Shown: positions 1 to 6,789 of the stretch, piece after piece | Position numbering within the stretch: position 1 is the first letter of the stretch | Layout of the letters: each line of letters opens with the position of its first letter | Notes under the pieces: model-generated | Told to the model about the DNA's origin: nothing | Database searches by the model: none | What the model saw: only the letters and a program-made list of their open reading frames with translations | Source of the DNA: Clostridia bacterium | GTDB taxonomy: Bacteria; Bacillota; Clostridia; TANB77; CAG-508 | DNA: 29,630 bases | Direction of reading: 5' to 3' | NCBI GenBank assembly: GCA_900752095.1 | Contig: CAADUD010000009.1 | Location: forward strand, 1-29,630 | Made by a program: the position numbers and the translations under genes

Positions 1-421
1 AAGAAAAAAATAATATTTTCTATAAAATTGTTTTTAATAATTTTATAATTATTTATTATAGATTCAAACTTCCAATACTAATAGCATACATGATTTTTCC
101 AAAAAATGCAATATACTTTTGAAAATTTTTCCAATTTTTATTGATTTACAATCTACAATTATAATTTATTTAAGTAAATATAACGTAATTATGTAGGTCT
201 CTCTTTGTTTTGTCGAATTTTGCGATTTTTTAGCTTTATAAGTTAATATTCCATCTAATTTAAACCAATAAGTTTTTATCATTCTTTTAAAATTTAAGTT
301 TTTTATTTATCTGACAATTTTCTACAAAATATGATATATCATTTATGTTATACTTATGTTAACTAATATATTGGTTTGGTAATTGATTTTTATAAAAATT
401 AAATTTACACATTTTATTCCA
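1..421. other. AT-rich intergenic stretch, no gene seen
   Basis: This stretch is extremely AT-rich and has stops in all frames. I see no ribosome binding site followed by an open frame, no tRNA and no clear repeat. It lies beyond the 3' end of the minus-strand operon at 467-1428, so it may hold the end or upstream region of a gene outside the window. Confidence 0.6.
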
Positions 422-462
422 AAAAAAGTAATGATGTTATTTTCTTCTATCATTACTTTTTT
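422..462 (-). terminator. Rho-independent terminator of the arsC-like operon
   Basis: A 14-bp perfect stem (arms 422-435 and 449-462, core AGTAATGAT/ATCATTACT) has a 13-nt loop and is flanked by A and T runs on both sides. It sits 4 bp beyond the stop of the gene at 467-829. The symmetric A/T flanks mean it could work in both directions. Confidence 0.85.
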
Positions 463-466
463 GTAT

Positions 467-829
467 TTATATTTGTTCAAAAAATTGAAACCATTCCCTT
501 GGCTTAAAACCAATTAATATTCCTTTTGGTGTAATAAGTAGTGGTCTTTTAATTAGCATTCCATTACTCGCTAACAATTCTATTTTTTCTTCTTCCTTCA
601 TAATTGGTAATTTTTCACTTAGTTTTAACTCTTTGTACTTTAACCCGCTAGTATTAAACCACTTTTTTAGTTCTTTTCCACTTTTAGGAATCCATTTTTT
701 TAACTCCTCTACAGTAGGTGTTTGTTCTACAATATTCCTTTCTTCAAATTCTATTCCATTTTCTATTAGCCATTGTTTAGCATTTTGGCAAGTAGAACAT
801 TTTGGATATGCAATAAATAAATTTGGCAT
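467..829 (-). CDS. ArsC/Spx-family thioredoxin-fold protein (YusI/YffB-like)
   Basis: This 120-residue protein has the size and layout of the ArsC/Spx family. It has a CSTC redox motif (C11, C14) after the first beta strand, an Arg-Pro pair at R95-P96 (KRPLL) and a C-terminal GFKPREW helix start. The CXXC form and the length fit the arsenate-reductase-like YusI/YffB branch or an Spx-like regulator. The sequence does not show whether it reduces arsenate, acts on thiols or binds RNA polymerase. The start is supported by AGGGAGG five bases upstream of the ATG. It follows the SprT-like gene by 11 bp and is probably cotranscribed with it; a strong terminator follows. Confidence 0.85.
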   Translation of the reverse strand: MPNLFIAYPKCSTCQNAKQWLIENGIEFEERNIVEQTPTVEELKKWIPKSGKELKKWFNTSGLKYKELKLSEKLPIMKEEEKIELLASNGMLIKRPLLITPKGILIGFKPREWFQFFEQI

Positions 830-840
830 AATTTCCTCCC

Positions 841-1428
841 TTAATTTTTATTTTGTTTTTCTAATACTAATTTTCCGCCACATTTTCCACAGAGGTAATG
901 TATTAGTAATTTTTTGGAGAACCTTTTACGATAAAAAGTTTGTCCACATTGTTTACAAATAATTTTATAAGGATAGGTATTTTCTTCTATTAATTGTTTA
1001 TTGCTTTTTGCATAATCCTCTTTTTTATTTCCCACTCTTTTTATATCATACCCCAATTTTTCATTAATGTATTTAGCATATTTTTTGAATTGTGTTTTAT
1101 GATTATTGCAAAAAGGAATACAATGAATTAATTCATGCATGATAGTATTTTTAATGATGAAATCTTCTAATTCCATTAGCCATTTGCTAATTTCAATAGT
1201 ATGTTTATTGTATTTTTCAAATTCTATTACTTTATGTCTTCCTCTTTTATATATGACCATATATGCTTTGTCTGGATTTTCTTGTTTACAACAACCATAC
1301 CTTTTGTTGTTTCTCTTGGATAGTGTAATTTGAATAGCACCTATTTTCTCTTCATCTTTCATATCAATGCCAATTGACTTTAATTCTTTTAAACATTGCT
1401 CAAATAACTCTATTAATTTTTCTTCCAT
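841..1428 (-). CDS. SprT-like zinc metalloprotein with C-terminal zinc ribbon
   Basis: The 195-residue protein has the SprT-type metal site HELIH (H98, E99, H102), with a third histidine likely at H110, and a C-terminal zinc ribbon built from CKQC (C158, C161) and CGKC (C180, C183). SprT-like proteins are zinc-dependent peptidase-fold proteins, some of which act on DNA-protein crosslinks; the bacterial substrate is generally unknown. The order of catalytic helix then ribbon matches the family. The ribosome binding site is modest (AAGG, about 8 bases before the ATG). It is the first gene of a two-gene operon with the ArsC/Spx-like gene. Confidence 0.85.
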   Translation of the reverse strand: MEEKLIELFEQCLKELKSIGIDMKDEEKIGAIQITLSKRNNKRYGCCKQENPDKAYMVIYKRGRHKVIEFEKYNKHTIEISKWLMELEDFIIKNTIMHELIHCIPFCNNHKTQFKKYAKYINEKLGYDIKRVGNKKEDYAKSNKQLIEENTYPYKIICKQCGQTFYRKRFSKKLLIHYLCGKCGGKLVLEKQNKN

Positions 1429-1566
1429 GATGTTTACCTTATATTTCTTATATAATTTATTTGTAAATACAATTATATTTCTATTTTATCACAATATGTT
1501 GCGTGTGTTAATATTTTTTATAAATTTTTATCGTTTTAGTCAAATTTTTATATGCATAAATTATAA

Positions 1567-1609
1567 ATGTATTTTGCTAGATATCTTTTAGAACAAAAGC
1601 AAAATACAT
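1567..1609. repeat. 12-bp perfect inverted repeat
   Basis: ATGTATTTTGCT at 1567-1578 is mirrored by AGCAAAATACAT at 1598-1609 with a 19-nt loop. It lies between the SprT-like gene's upstream region and the hsp20 terminator. Neither strand has a strong T-run after it, so it is a poor terminator; it may be an operator or a structured leader for the gene at 841-1428. Confidence 0.5.
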
Positions 1610-1644
1610 ATCATTCTATCTTTCTATAGCTATGTATAAAATTA

Positions 1645-1670
1645 GGACTCCCGTAAAATTATGGGAGTTC
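1645..1670 (-). terminator. Likely terminator of hsp20
   Basis: ACTCCC (1647-1652) pairs with GGGAGT (1663-1668) around a 10-nt loop, directly after the hsp20 stop codon. The T-run on the minus strand is short (CTAATTTTA), so strength is uncertain. Confidence 0.65.
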
Positions 1671-1674
1671 TATT

Positions 1675-2091
1675 TTACTCAATTGGAATATATTTTTTGT
1701 CTGATAATTGTTTTTTTTCTTCTTTTTTCGGAATTTCTAATGTTAATGTTCCATTTTTAAATTTAGCTTTAATGTCTTCTTCTTTGATGTTTTCTCCTAC
1801 ATAAAAGCTTCTAGAACATTCTCCTACATATCTTTCTTTACGTACATATTTTCCTTTTTCTTCATCATCATTTTCTTTGTTAATGCTTGCATGTATTGTT
1901 AAATATCCATCTTGTATTTCTATTTTAATGTTATCTTTATCATAGCCTGGTAAGTCAATATCTATTAAATACTTGTCTTTTTTCTCTTTAATGTCTGTTT
2001 TCATTAACTTACTTTCACTCTCATTAAAAAATGGATCTCTAAACATGTCGTCAAATAAATCAAAATCATGTCTTCTTGGTATCATCATCAT
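1675..2091 (-). CDS. Small heat-shock protein, Hsp20/alpha-crystallin family
   Basis: The 138-residue protein carries an alpha-crystallin domain from about residue 30 to the end. It begins with the IDLPGYDKDNIKIEI strand pair and ends with the family signature NGTLTLEIPK near residues 112-121. The N-terminal arm contains the usual FDDMFRDPFF segment. Small Hsps are ATP-independent holdases that form oligomers on unfolding proteins. I placed the start at 2091: the in-frame TTG at 2100 abuts AAGGAG with no spacing, whereas the ATG at 2091 lies nine bases from it. Two further ATGs follow at once, so the exact start may differ by one or two codons. A CIRCE-like element overlaps its promoter, which points to HrcA control. 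Confidence 0.93.
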   Translation of the reverse strand: MMMIPRRHDFDLFDDMFRDPFFNESESKLMKTDIKEKKDKYLIDIDLPGYDKDNIKIEIQDGYLTIHASINKENDDEEKGKYVRKERYVGECSRSFYVGENIKEEDIKAKFKNGTLTLEIPKKEEKKQLSDKKYIPIE

Positions 2092-2183
2092 AAAAATCAA
2101 CTCCTTTGTATTTTATGTGTTGACACTTGATGGAGGTGGCACATAATTTTTATTGATAAGTCTTCTTTATCAATTTCTATAAT

Positions 2184-2225
2184 ATTATATACCCATTTTT
2201 AGCAGAGTCAATACTAGAGTGCTAG
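2184..2225 (-). promoter_or_regulatory. hsp20 promoter with CIRCE-like HrcA operator
   Basis: On the minus strand TTGACT (2206-2211), 16 bp, TATAAT (2184-2189) forms a sigma-A promoter. Overlapping its -35 box is an inverted repeat of CIRCE form: on the plus strand TTAGCAGAG (2199-2207), nine bases, GAGTGCTAG (2217-2225), against the consensus TTAGCACTC-N9-GAGTGCTAA. One half matches 8 of 9 and the other 6 of 9, the mismatches falling where it merges with the -35 box. HrcA binding there would repress hsp20 until heat stress. Confidence 0.8.
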
Positions 2226-2331
2226 AATTCACAAAAGTTTCACATTCTGTTTCATTTCTTACAGTGAAGCTTTTTTCAGTATTGCAGCTTTTCACTGTTT
2301 ATATAACTTATTCTTTTTTTCTATTAATATC

Positions 2332-2376
2332 TTTACTTTTAAGAAGAATCCCTATATAATCTATCTAGCTTAGATA
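2332..2376 (+). promoter_or_regulatory. ucpA promoter with start-site dyad
   Basis: TTTACT (2332-2337), 17 bp, TATAAT (2355-2360) is a good sigma-A promoter facing the dehydrogenase gene. Just after the -10 box, TATCTA-GCT-TAGATA (2362-2376) is a perfect 6-bp dyad over the likely transcription start, placed as a repressor operator would be. Confidence 0.65.
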
Positions 2377-2431
2377 ATGCAAAAAAACATCATTTATTTA
2401 AATTAAAAAATACAAAAAAGGAGGAAAGAAA

Positions 2432-3214
2432 ATGAAATTACAAGATAAAATAGCTATTGTTACTGGAGGAGCTATGGGCAATGGTTTAGGTATTGTAAAA
2501 GTTTTCTTAAAATATGGTGCTAGAGTAAGCATTTTAGATTATTCTGAAAAATTAAATGAAACAGTAAATTCTCTAAAAGAACAGGGATGTGAAGTAGATG
2601 GATATTTAGTAGATATTAGAGACGGAAAAAAAGTTCAAGAAACTGTAAATAAGATAGTAGAAAAATATCATAGAATTGATATTTTAGTGAATAATGCAGG
2701 AGTAGCTAAATTAACTCCATTTTTGGAAACAACTGATGAAATAAGAGATTTTCATTTTGACATTAATATAAAAGGAACTTGGAATGTTTCTAAAGCAGTG
2801 TTACCATATATGGGAGAAAATGGTTCTATTGTAAATTTATCTTCTGTAACCGGTACTATGGTTGCAGATACAGGAGAAGTAGCTTATGCTACTACAAAGG
2901 CAGCCATTTTAGGCTTTACTAAAGGATTAGCTGCAGAAGTAGTAGATAAAGGAATTCGTGTTAATGCCATTTTGCCAGGCTATATTATGACACCTATGGT
3001 AGAAGGAATTGCGAAAGATTCTGATAGTAGTAACCCAACCTCTGTAGTAGAAGGAATTGCAAAAGGAATTCCTATGAAAAGGCTAGGAACAATTGAAGAA
3101 TTGGGAGAGCTTGCAGCATTTTTGGCAAGCAATGAATCATCTTATTTAACAGGTCAAAGTTATGTAATTGACGGAGGTTCTACTTTACCAGAAACTATGA
3201 GCGTTGGTGTGTAA
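2432..3214 (+). CDS. ucpA: Short-chain dehydrogenase/reductase, UcpA-like
   Basis: A classical 260-residue SDR. The cofactor motif TGGAMGNG is at residues 11-18, NNAG at 87-90, the catalytic serine in NLSSVTG (around S138), and the YATTK motif gives Y152 and K156. An aspartate at the end of the second strand (D36) suggests NAD(H) preference. The C-terminal segment, with SSYLTG followed by VIDGGSTLPETMSVGV, and the stretch FHFDINIKGTWNVSKAVLP closely resemble what I recall of E. coli UcpA. The physiological substrate is unknown. The start has GGAGG eight bases upstream. It stands alone between its own promoter and a strong terminator. Confidence 0.9.
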   Translation: MKLQDKIAIVTGGAMGNGLGIVKVFLKYGARVSILDYSEKLNETVNSLKEQGCEVDGYLVDIRDGKKVQETVNKIVEKYHRIDILVNNAGVAKLTPFLETTDEIRDFHFDINIKGTWNVSKAVLPYMGENGSIVNLSSVTGTMVADTGEVAYATTKAAILGFTKGLAAEVVDKGIRVNAILPGYIMTPMVEGIAKDSDSSNPTSVVEGIAKGIPMKRLGTIEELGELAAFLASNESSYLTGQSYVIDGGSTLPETMSVGV

Positions 3215-3240
3215 TTACATTTCTTATCATTAAAAAATAA

Positions 3241-3276
3241 AAACCTAAACCTTTTTGAAAGAGGTCTAGGTTTTTT
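3241..3276 (+). terminator. Rho-independent terminator of ucpA
   Basis: Arms AAACCTAAACCT (3241-3252) and AGGTCTAGGTTT (3262-3273) pair with one mismatch around a 9-nt loop and run into TTTATTT. It starts 27 bp after the ucpA stop. Confidence 0.92.
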
Positions 3277-3372
3277 ATTTGATATAATTCATTTGACTTT
3301 TATCATAATTATTTTACGATGTTATTTTTCTCCATTTCGTGGCATTTCCCATGATTTTATTTGCTATCTACA

Positions 3373-3831
3373 TTACTTATTTAATAAGTACACCCCTATA
3401 TTTAAATAAGTGGCAAATAGTAACCATATTACATAGGGAATTTGTGTATAAGCAATCATTTTATCTTTTTTATAAAATTCTAGTATCATATTAATTACTA
3501 AGATTAGTAATAAAATAATCCATAAGATTGAAAGTAGCCTTACTTTGAATACAAAAAATAAAATTGGCCAGATTAGATTAACAAGTAATTGAGTCCAATA
3601 AATCTTTGAAACTGTTTCATCTGAATTTCGTCGATATACTAATATTCCATAAGCTATTCCCATTAATAAGTACAAAATAGTCCATACAATTCCAAAAAGA
3701 AAACCTGGTGGAGACAATGGTGGTTGATTTAATGTATTATAATCCATAAATCCTGATATAATAATTCCTATTATTCCACCTAAAATCACTGGTAATAGTA
3801 TATTTTTAGCAAGTATCCATTTATTTTTCAT
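3373..3831 (-). CDS. tspO: TspO/MBR-family membrane protein
   Basis: The 152-residue protein has five hydrophobic segments, roughly residues 10-28, 45-64, 78-96, 100-117 and 130-148. The family signature lies in the first loop and second helix: PPLSPPGFLFGIVWTILY followed by LMGIAYG, and a Trp-Pro pair in the third helix (NLIWPILFF). TspO proteins bind tetrapyrroles and are tied to porphyrin and stress handling in bacteria. The start has AAAGGAGG seven bases upstream of the ATG. It is monocistronic, with a large palindrome upstream that is a likely operator. Confidence 0.92.
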   Translation of the reverse strand: MKNKWILAKNILLPVILGGIIGIIISGFMDYNTLNQPPLSPPGFLFGIVWTILYLLMGIAYGILVYRRNSDETVSKIYWTQLLVNLIWPILFFVFKVRLLSILWIILLLILVINMILEFYKKDKMIAYTQIPYVIWLLFATYLNIGVYLLNK

Positions 3832-3861
3832 TTAATACCTCCTTTTTGTCATTATATTTAC

Positions 3862-3887
3862 AAATTGATACAATTATGTATCAATTT
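3862..3887. promoter_or_regulatory. 26-bp perfect palindrome upstream of tspO (operator)
   Basis: AAATTGATACA (3862-3872), ATTA, TGTATCAATTT (3877-3887) is a perfect 11-bp dyad 30 bp before the tspO start. On the minus strand it supplies a TTGATA -35-like box, with a possible TAAATA -10 box 18 bp on. The compact dyad over a promoter is typical of a dimeric repressor (TetR or MarR type); no such regulator gene is adjacent. Confidence 0.65.
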
Positions 3888-3937
3888 CATAGATTGATTC
3901 TCACTTGTTCTAATTTTTTCGTTTTTGCATAAATATT

Positions 3938-3965
3938 GAAAGATTGTTTTAAATAACAATCTTTC
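3938..3965. terminator. Hairpin downstream of cas2
   Basis: GAAAGATTGTT (3938-3948) pairs perfectly with AACAATCTTTC (3955-3965) around six bases. It lies 76 bp after the cas2 stop and could end the cas4-cas1-cas2 transcript, though the T-run is poor on the minus strand. Confidence 0.5.
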
Positions 3966-4041
3966 TCCTTTGTCATTTATATGTTCAGTTTTTTAAATCA
4001 AATGTTCGTTATGTCTATTTTTTTAATCTTCTTTTCTTATA

Positions 4042-4326
4042 TTATAAAAAGTTATCTGTTTTATCGTCTTCCATTTTTCCTAAGAATTTTTTATCTAACC
4101 ATTTTTGATTTCTACTTTTAAATACAATAACTGAATCCATTTCTTTCCTAATATATCTCTTTATCTCTTTTTCGAGTTTTAACATTGCAGCTTCTGAAAT
4201 GTCTCCTTCAAAGACTGAATTTTGTATATGGACTAAATATTTTTTACAAGTTTTAAATACTCTTCTTAAAACTTTTTGTCCTTCATTTTCTTCTAAATTG
4301 ATATCATAAACTAAAATTATATACAT
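4042..4326 (-). CDS. cas2: CRISPR adaptation protein Cas2
   Basis: At 94 residues this is the usual Cas2 length. The first beta strand holds the conserved aspartate (YIILVYDINL, D8), and the LVHIQNSVFEGDIS segment is the typical second-strand region. Cas2 dimers bridge two Cas1 dimers in the spacer integration complex. The ATG lies one base after the cas1 stop codon with GGTGG just upstream inside cas1, so translation is coupled. It is the last gene of the cas4-cas1-cas2 adaptation module. Confidence 0.96.
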   Translation of the reverse strand: MYIILVYDINLEENEGQKVLRRVFKTCKKYLVHIQNSVFEGDISEAAMLKLEKEIKRYIRKEMDSVIVFKSRNQKWLDKKFLGKMEDDKTDNFL

Positions 4327-4327
4327 A

Positions 4328-5320
4328 TTACCACCACATTTTAAATCCTTCGTATTCTTTTCCTTCTATAAGATGCTTAATCAATTTATATATTTCTAAT
4401 CTTATTAAATACTCATAACTTACTTCTCTATCTAGTTTTTTGTGCTTTATTGTAGTTTGAAGTCTTGAATCCATTTCTCTTGTAATTTCTTTTCTTTTTT
4501 CTTCTTTTATGTATAAAAAATTTAGCCCTTTTTCGAAATCATTTTCTGTTATTTGTTTTTTATTTAACATAGAAAATATAAGTCTATCTGCTATAATTGG
4601 CTTAAAAATCTCAGCAATATCTAAGCAAAGTGAAAATCTTCTTTCAGATGGTTCATGTAAATAGCTAATTGTTGGATTTAATTGTGTTTTATATATTTCA
4701 CTTAACACTCTTGTATATACTAATGTATTTGTATATGAAATTAATGAGTTTATAGCATTGTCTGGAGGATTTTTAATTCGTTTTGCAAACTCTATATCTT
4801 GGTTTATAAAGTTTTTCCATGAACGATAATATGTTTTTCTTATGTTTCCTTCTATCCCCATTAATTCTTGCACATTTCTACACAAATCTATTTGTTTTCT
4901 TAAATATTCAATTTCTTTTCTATATTCATCTAATTTTTTTCCTCTATTGTTGTAGTAATTTAAATTCCTATAAATATTATAGGATGCACTTTTTATAAAT
5001 TCTTTGGCTATGTTTAACCTTTTATTCTTATCTATATAATGTTTTACTTGTTCTATTAGGAGTTTCCCAGATACTAAATTTTCTTTTGGATAATACGTTC
5101 CCGTATAAAAACCATAATGATTAAAAAAATGTATAGATATACCATATTGAGATAAAAAGTTAAGTAAACTAGTATTAAAATCAAATTCTGTCATAATATA
5201 AAGATCATCTGTATGTTCAACTGGAATTGATTTTTTACTTCCATCTTTATAAATAATTTCTAGTGAATTATCTTTTCTTTGCAGCCTTCCACTTTTATAT
5301 AAATAGTACGATTTTTTCAT
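4328..5320 (-). CDS. cas1: CRISPR integrase Cas1 (type I-B)
   Basis: The 330-residue protein has a small N-terminal beta domain and the all-helical catalytic domain. Its metal site is visible as E157 (GIEGNI), H222 (SYLHEP) and D234 (LDIAEIFKP). The segment TYYRSWKNF and NSLISYTNTLVYTRVLSEI match type I-B Cas1. It integrates spacers at the leader end of the adjacent array together with Cas2. The start has AAGGAA about 12 bases upstream. Cas4 lies 89 bp upstream. Confidence 0.97.
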   Translation of the reverse strand: MKKSYYLYKSGRLQRKDNSLEIIYKDGSKKSIPVEHTDDLYIMTEFDFNTSLLNFLSQYGISIHFFNHYGFYTGTYYPKENLVSGKLLIEQVKHYIDKNKRLNIAKEFIKSASYNIYRNLNYYNNRGKKLDEYRKEIEYLRKQIDLCRNVQELMGIEGNIRKTYYRSWKNFINQDIEFAKRIKNPPDNAINSLISYTNTLVYTRVLSEIYKTQLNPTISYLHEPSERRFSLCLDIAEIFKPIIADRLIFSMLNKKQITENDFEKGLNFLYIKEEKRKEITREMDSRLQTTIKHKKLDREVSYEYLIRLEIYKLIKHLIEGKEYEGFKMWW

Positions 5321-5409
5321 GTTGAAAGTTCGTTCCTTTCTTTTTATTTATTTTAGTCATACTTTTAAAATGTTAGATTTGCTTTTTTATTTTCTGATCA
5401 GTTCAATCC

Positions 5410-5895
5410 TTAGATATAACATAAATCATAATATGCACATTTCTTACATTTTTTGTTTTGCATTACGTCTATTGAAATATTGGAGTTTATAATTTTTTTA
5501 ATATTTTCTATAACATTTTGTAGGACTTGTCTATCTTTACCATTTAGTATTATATCTTTTGTTTCTTTTATTAATGGAAAATCTATTTTTGCTTTAACAT
5601 TTTTCACTCCTTTTTGTTCTAAATAATACATATAATACTTTACTTGCCAGATTGATGCTTCTTCAATTGATTTTGTCTTTTTTACTTCATTTAAAATTGC
5701 ACCATTTTTGATAAAGTCGATATTTATTGTATTATCTATTAATATGTGTTTTTTTTTATTTTCGTAACTTGTTTCGTCTATTATTTTACCAATTTCGACT
5801 AGTTCACTGTTTTGTTCCATTTGATTGGCAAAATACCATAGCTTCTTTTTACATATAAAATAGTAATACACCATTATTCCTGTTATTTCTTTCAT
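5410..5895 (-). CDS. cas4: Cas4 exonuclease-family adaptation protein
   Basis: This is a 161-residue RecB-like nuclease. The four iron-sulfur cysteines are C15 near the N-terminus and C150, C153, C159 in the C-terminal cluster. Between them lie the EVKK motif (E-x-K) and the QVKYYMYYL helix of the nuclease core. Cas4 helps select and trim prespacers with a correct PAM. I chose the ATG at 5895, which has GGGAG eight bases upstream; the in-frame GTG at 5904 abuts that site and is too close. The gene starts only 26 bp after the terminal CRISPR repeat, so it is transcribed either through the array or from a promoter near the last repeat. Confidence 0.93.
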   Translation of the reverse strand: MKEITGIMVYYYFICKKKLWYFANQMEQNSELVEIGKIIDETSYENKKKHILIDNTINIDFIKNGAILNEVKKTKSIEEASIWQVKYYMYYLEQKGVKNVKAKIDFPLIKETKDIILNGKDRQVLQNVIENIKKIINSNISIDVMQNKKCKKCAYYDLCYI

Positions 5896-5921
5896 ATTTA
5901 TCACTCCCTATCTCTTTTTTT

Positions 5922-6608
5922 GATTTTATTCTACTATACTTAAATTACTACCTAGGCAATCTTGCTCTGTCATTTTCCATTCTGCTAGATTTATATTCTA
6001 TTATATTTAAATTACTACGGTACAGCTAAAGCAACAGGTGCTTATCTTTCACTATTTATATTCTACTATATTTAAATTACTACGCTAGAAAAAATAAGCG
6101 GAGTAAGTGCAAGTGAAATATTTATATTCTACTCTATTTAAATTACTACAGTATTCTACTGTTTGTACTAAGGCTTTGTCCTCTATTTATATTCTACTAT
6201 ATTTAAATTATTACCTAGTTGTGAAAAAACTAATTATCGCTTATTTTTAAATTTATATTCTACTATATTTAAATTATCACGATTATTTTTACCCGCAAGG
6301 GCTTTTGATATTTTGATTTATATTCTACTATATTTAAATTATTACAAATCAGCAGTTTAATAGGTTTGTTAATTTTTTTAATTTATATTCTACTATATTT
6401 AAATTATTACAGAAGTATTTTTTGATCCTATGCTGGTATCTCTTCAATTTATATTCTACTATATTTAAATTACTACGAAGATAATAATATTACTTATAGT
6501 ATTGATATGTTAATTTATATTCTACTATATTTAAATTACTACAAATGAGTGAAATTCTTAATGAAATACTTCTTGCATATTTATATTCTACTATATTTAA
6601 ATTACTAC
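5922..6608 (-). CRISPR. Type I-B CRISPR array, 11 repeats and 10 spacers
   Basis: Eleven 30-bp repeats start at 5922, 5989, 6054, 6120, 6185, 6251, 6316, 6381, 6447, 6513 and 6579; spacers are 35-37 bp. On the plus strand each repeat opens with ATTTATATTCTACTATA and closes with TTTAAATTACTAC. The copy at 5922 has four mismatches and is the terminal repeat. Copies at 6185, 6251, 6316 and 6381 carry ATTATTAC or ATTATCAC at their right end, while those at 6447, 6513 and 6579 are identical. The leader is therefore at the 6609 side and transcription runs on the minus strand, giving a crRNA handle ATATAAAT, close to the ATGTAAAT of Clostridioides I-B repeats. The array lies between cas3 and cas4. 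Confidence 0.98.
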
Positions 6609-6789
6609 AGGTTTGTGTATACATGTCTAAAATTCAGTATTTTCTAATACAACTCTGTCGATCTGTTCATTTTTTATTAAATTTTTAAATAAAAATTTAC
6701 CATGTTTATTAAATATGCTTATATTTAAATATTTTCTTTATCTGTCAATGTAACGTATTTTTTGGCTTATTAGGGGTTGACAGATAATT
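6609..6789 (-). promoter_or_regulatory. CRISPR leader with dyad-embedded promoter
   Basis: This 181-bp AT-rich, non-coding stretch between the cas3 stop and the first repeat is the leader. A perfect 11-bp inverted repeat (6738-6748 and 6777-6787, arms TTATCTGTCAA and TTGACAGATAA) flanks a 28-nt loop. On the minus strand the inner arm provides TTGACA (6743-6748) as a -35 box, followed by AT-rich -10 candidates in ATTTAAATATAAG. The same ATTGACAGA string occurs in the cas6 operon promoter, so array and cas genes may share control. Confidence 0.7.

Noticed and set aside
633..962. Plus-strand open frames across the minus-strand operons
   Set aside because: They lie opposite well-supported genes, have no ribosome binding sites, and encode low-complexity Phe/Leu/Ser-rich products; the same holds for similar frames elsewhere in the window.
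5896..5904. GTG start for Cas4
   Set aside because: The GGGAG site would abut the start codon; the ATG at 5895 has correct spacing.
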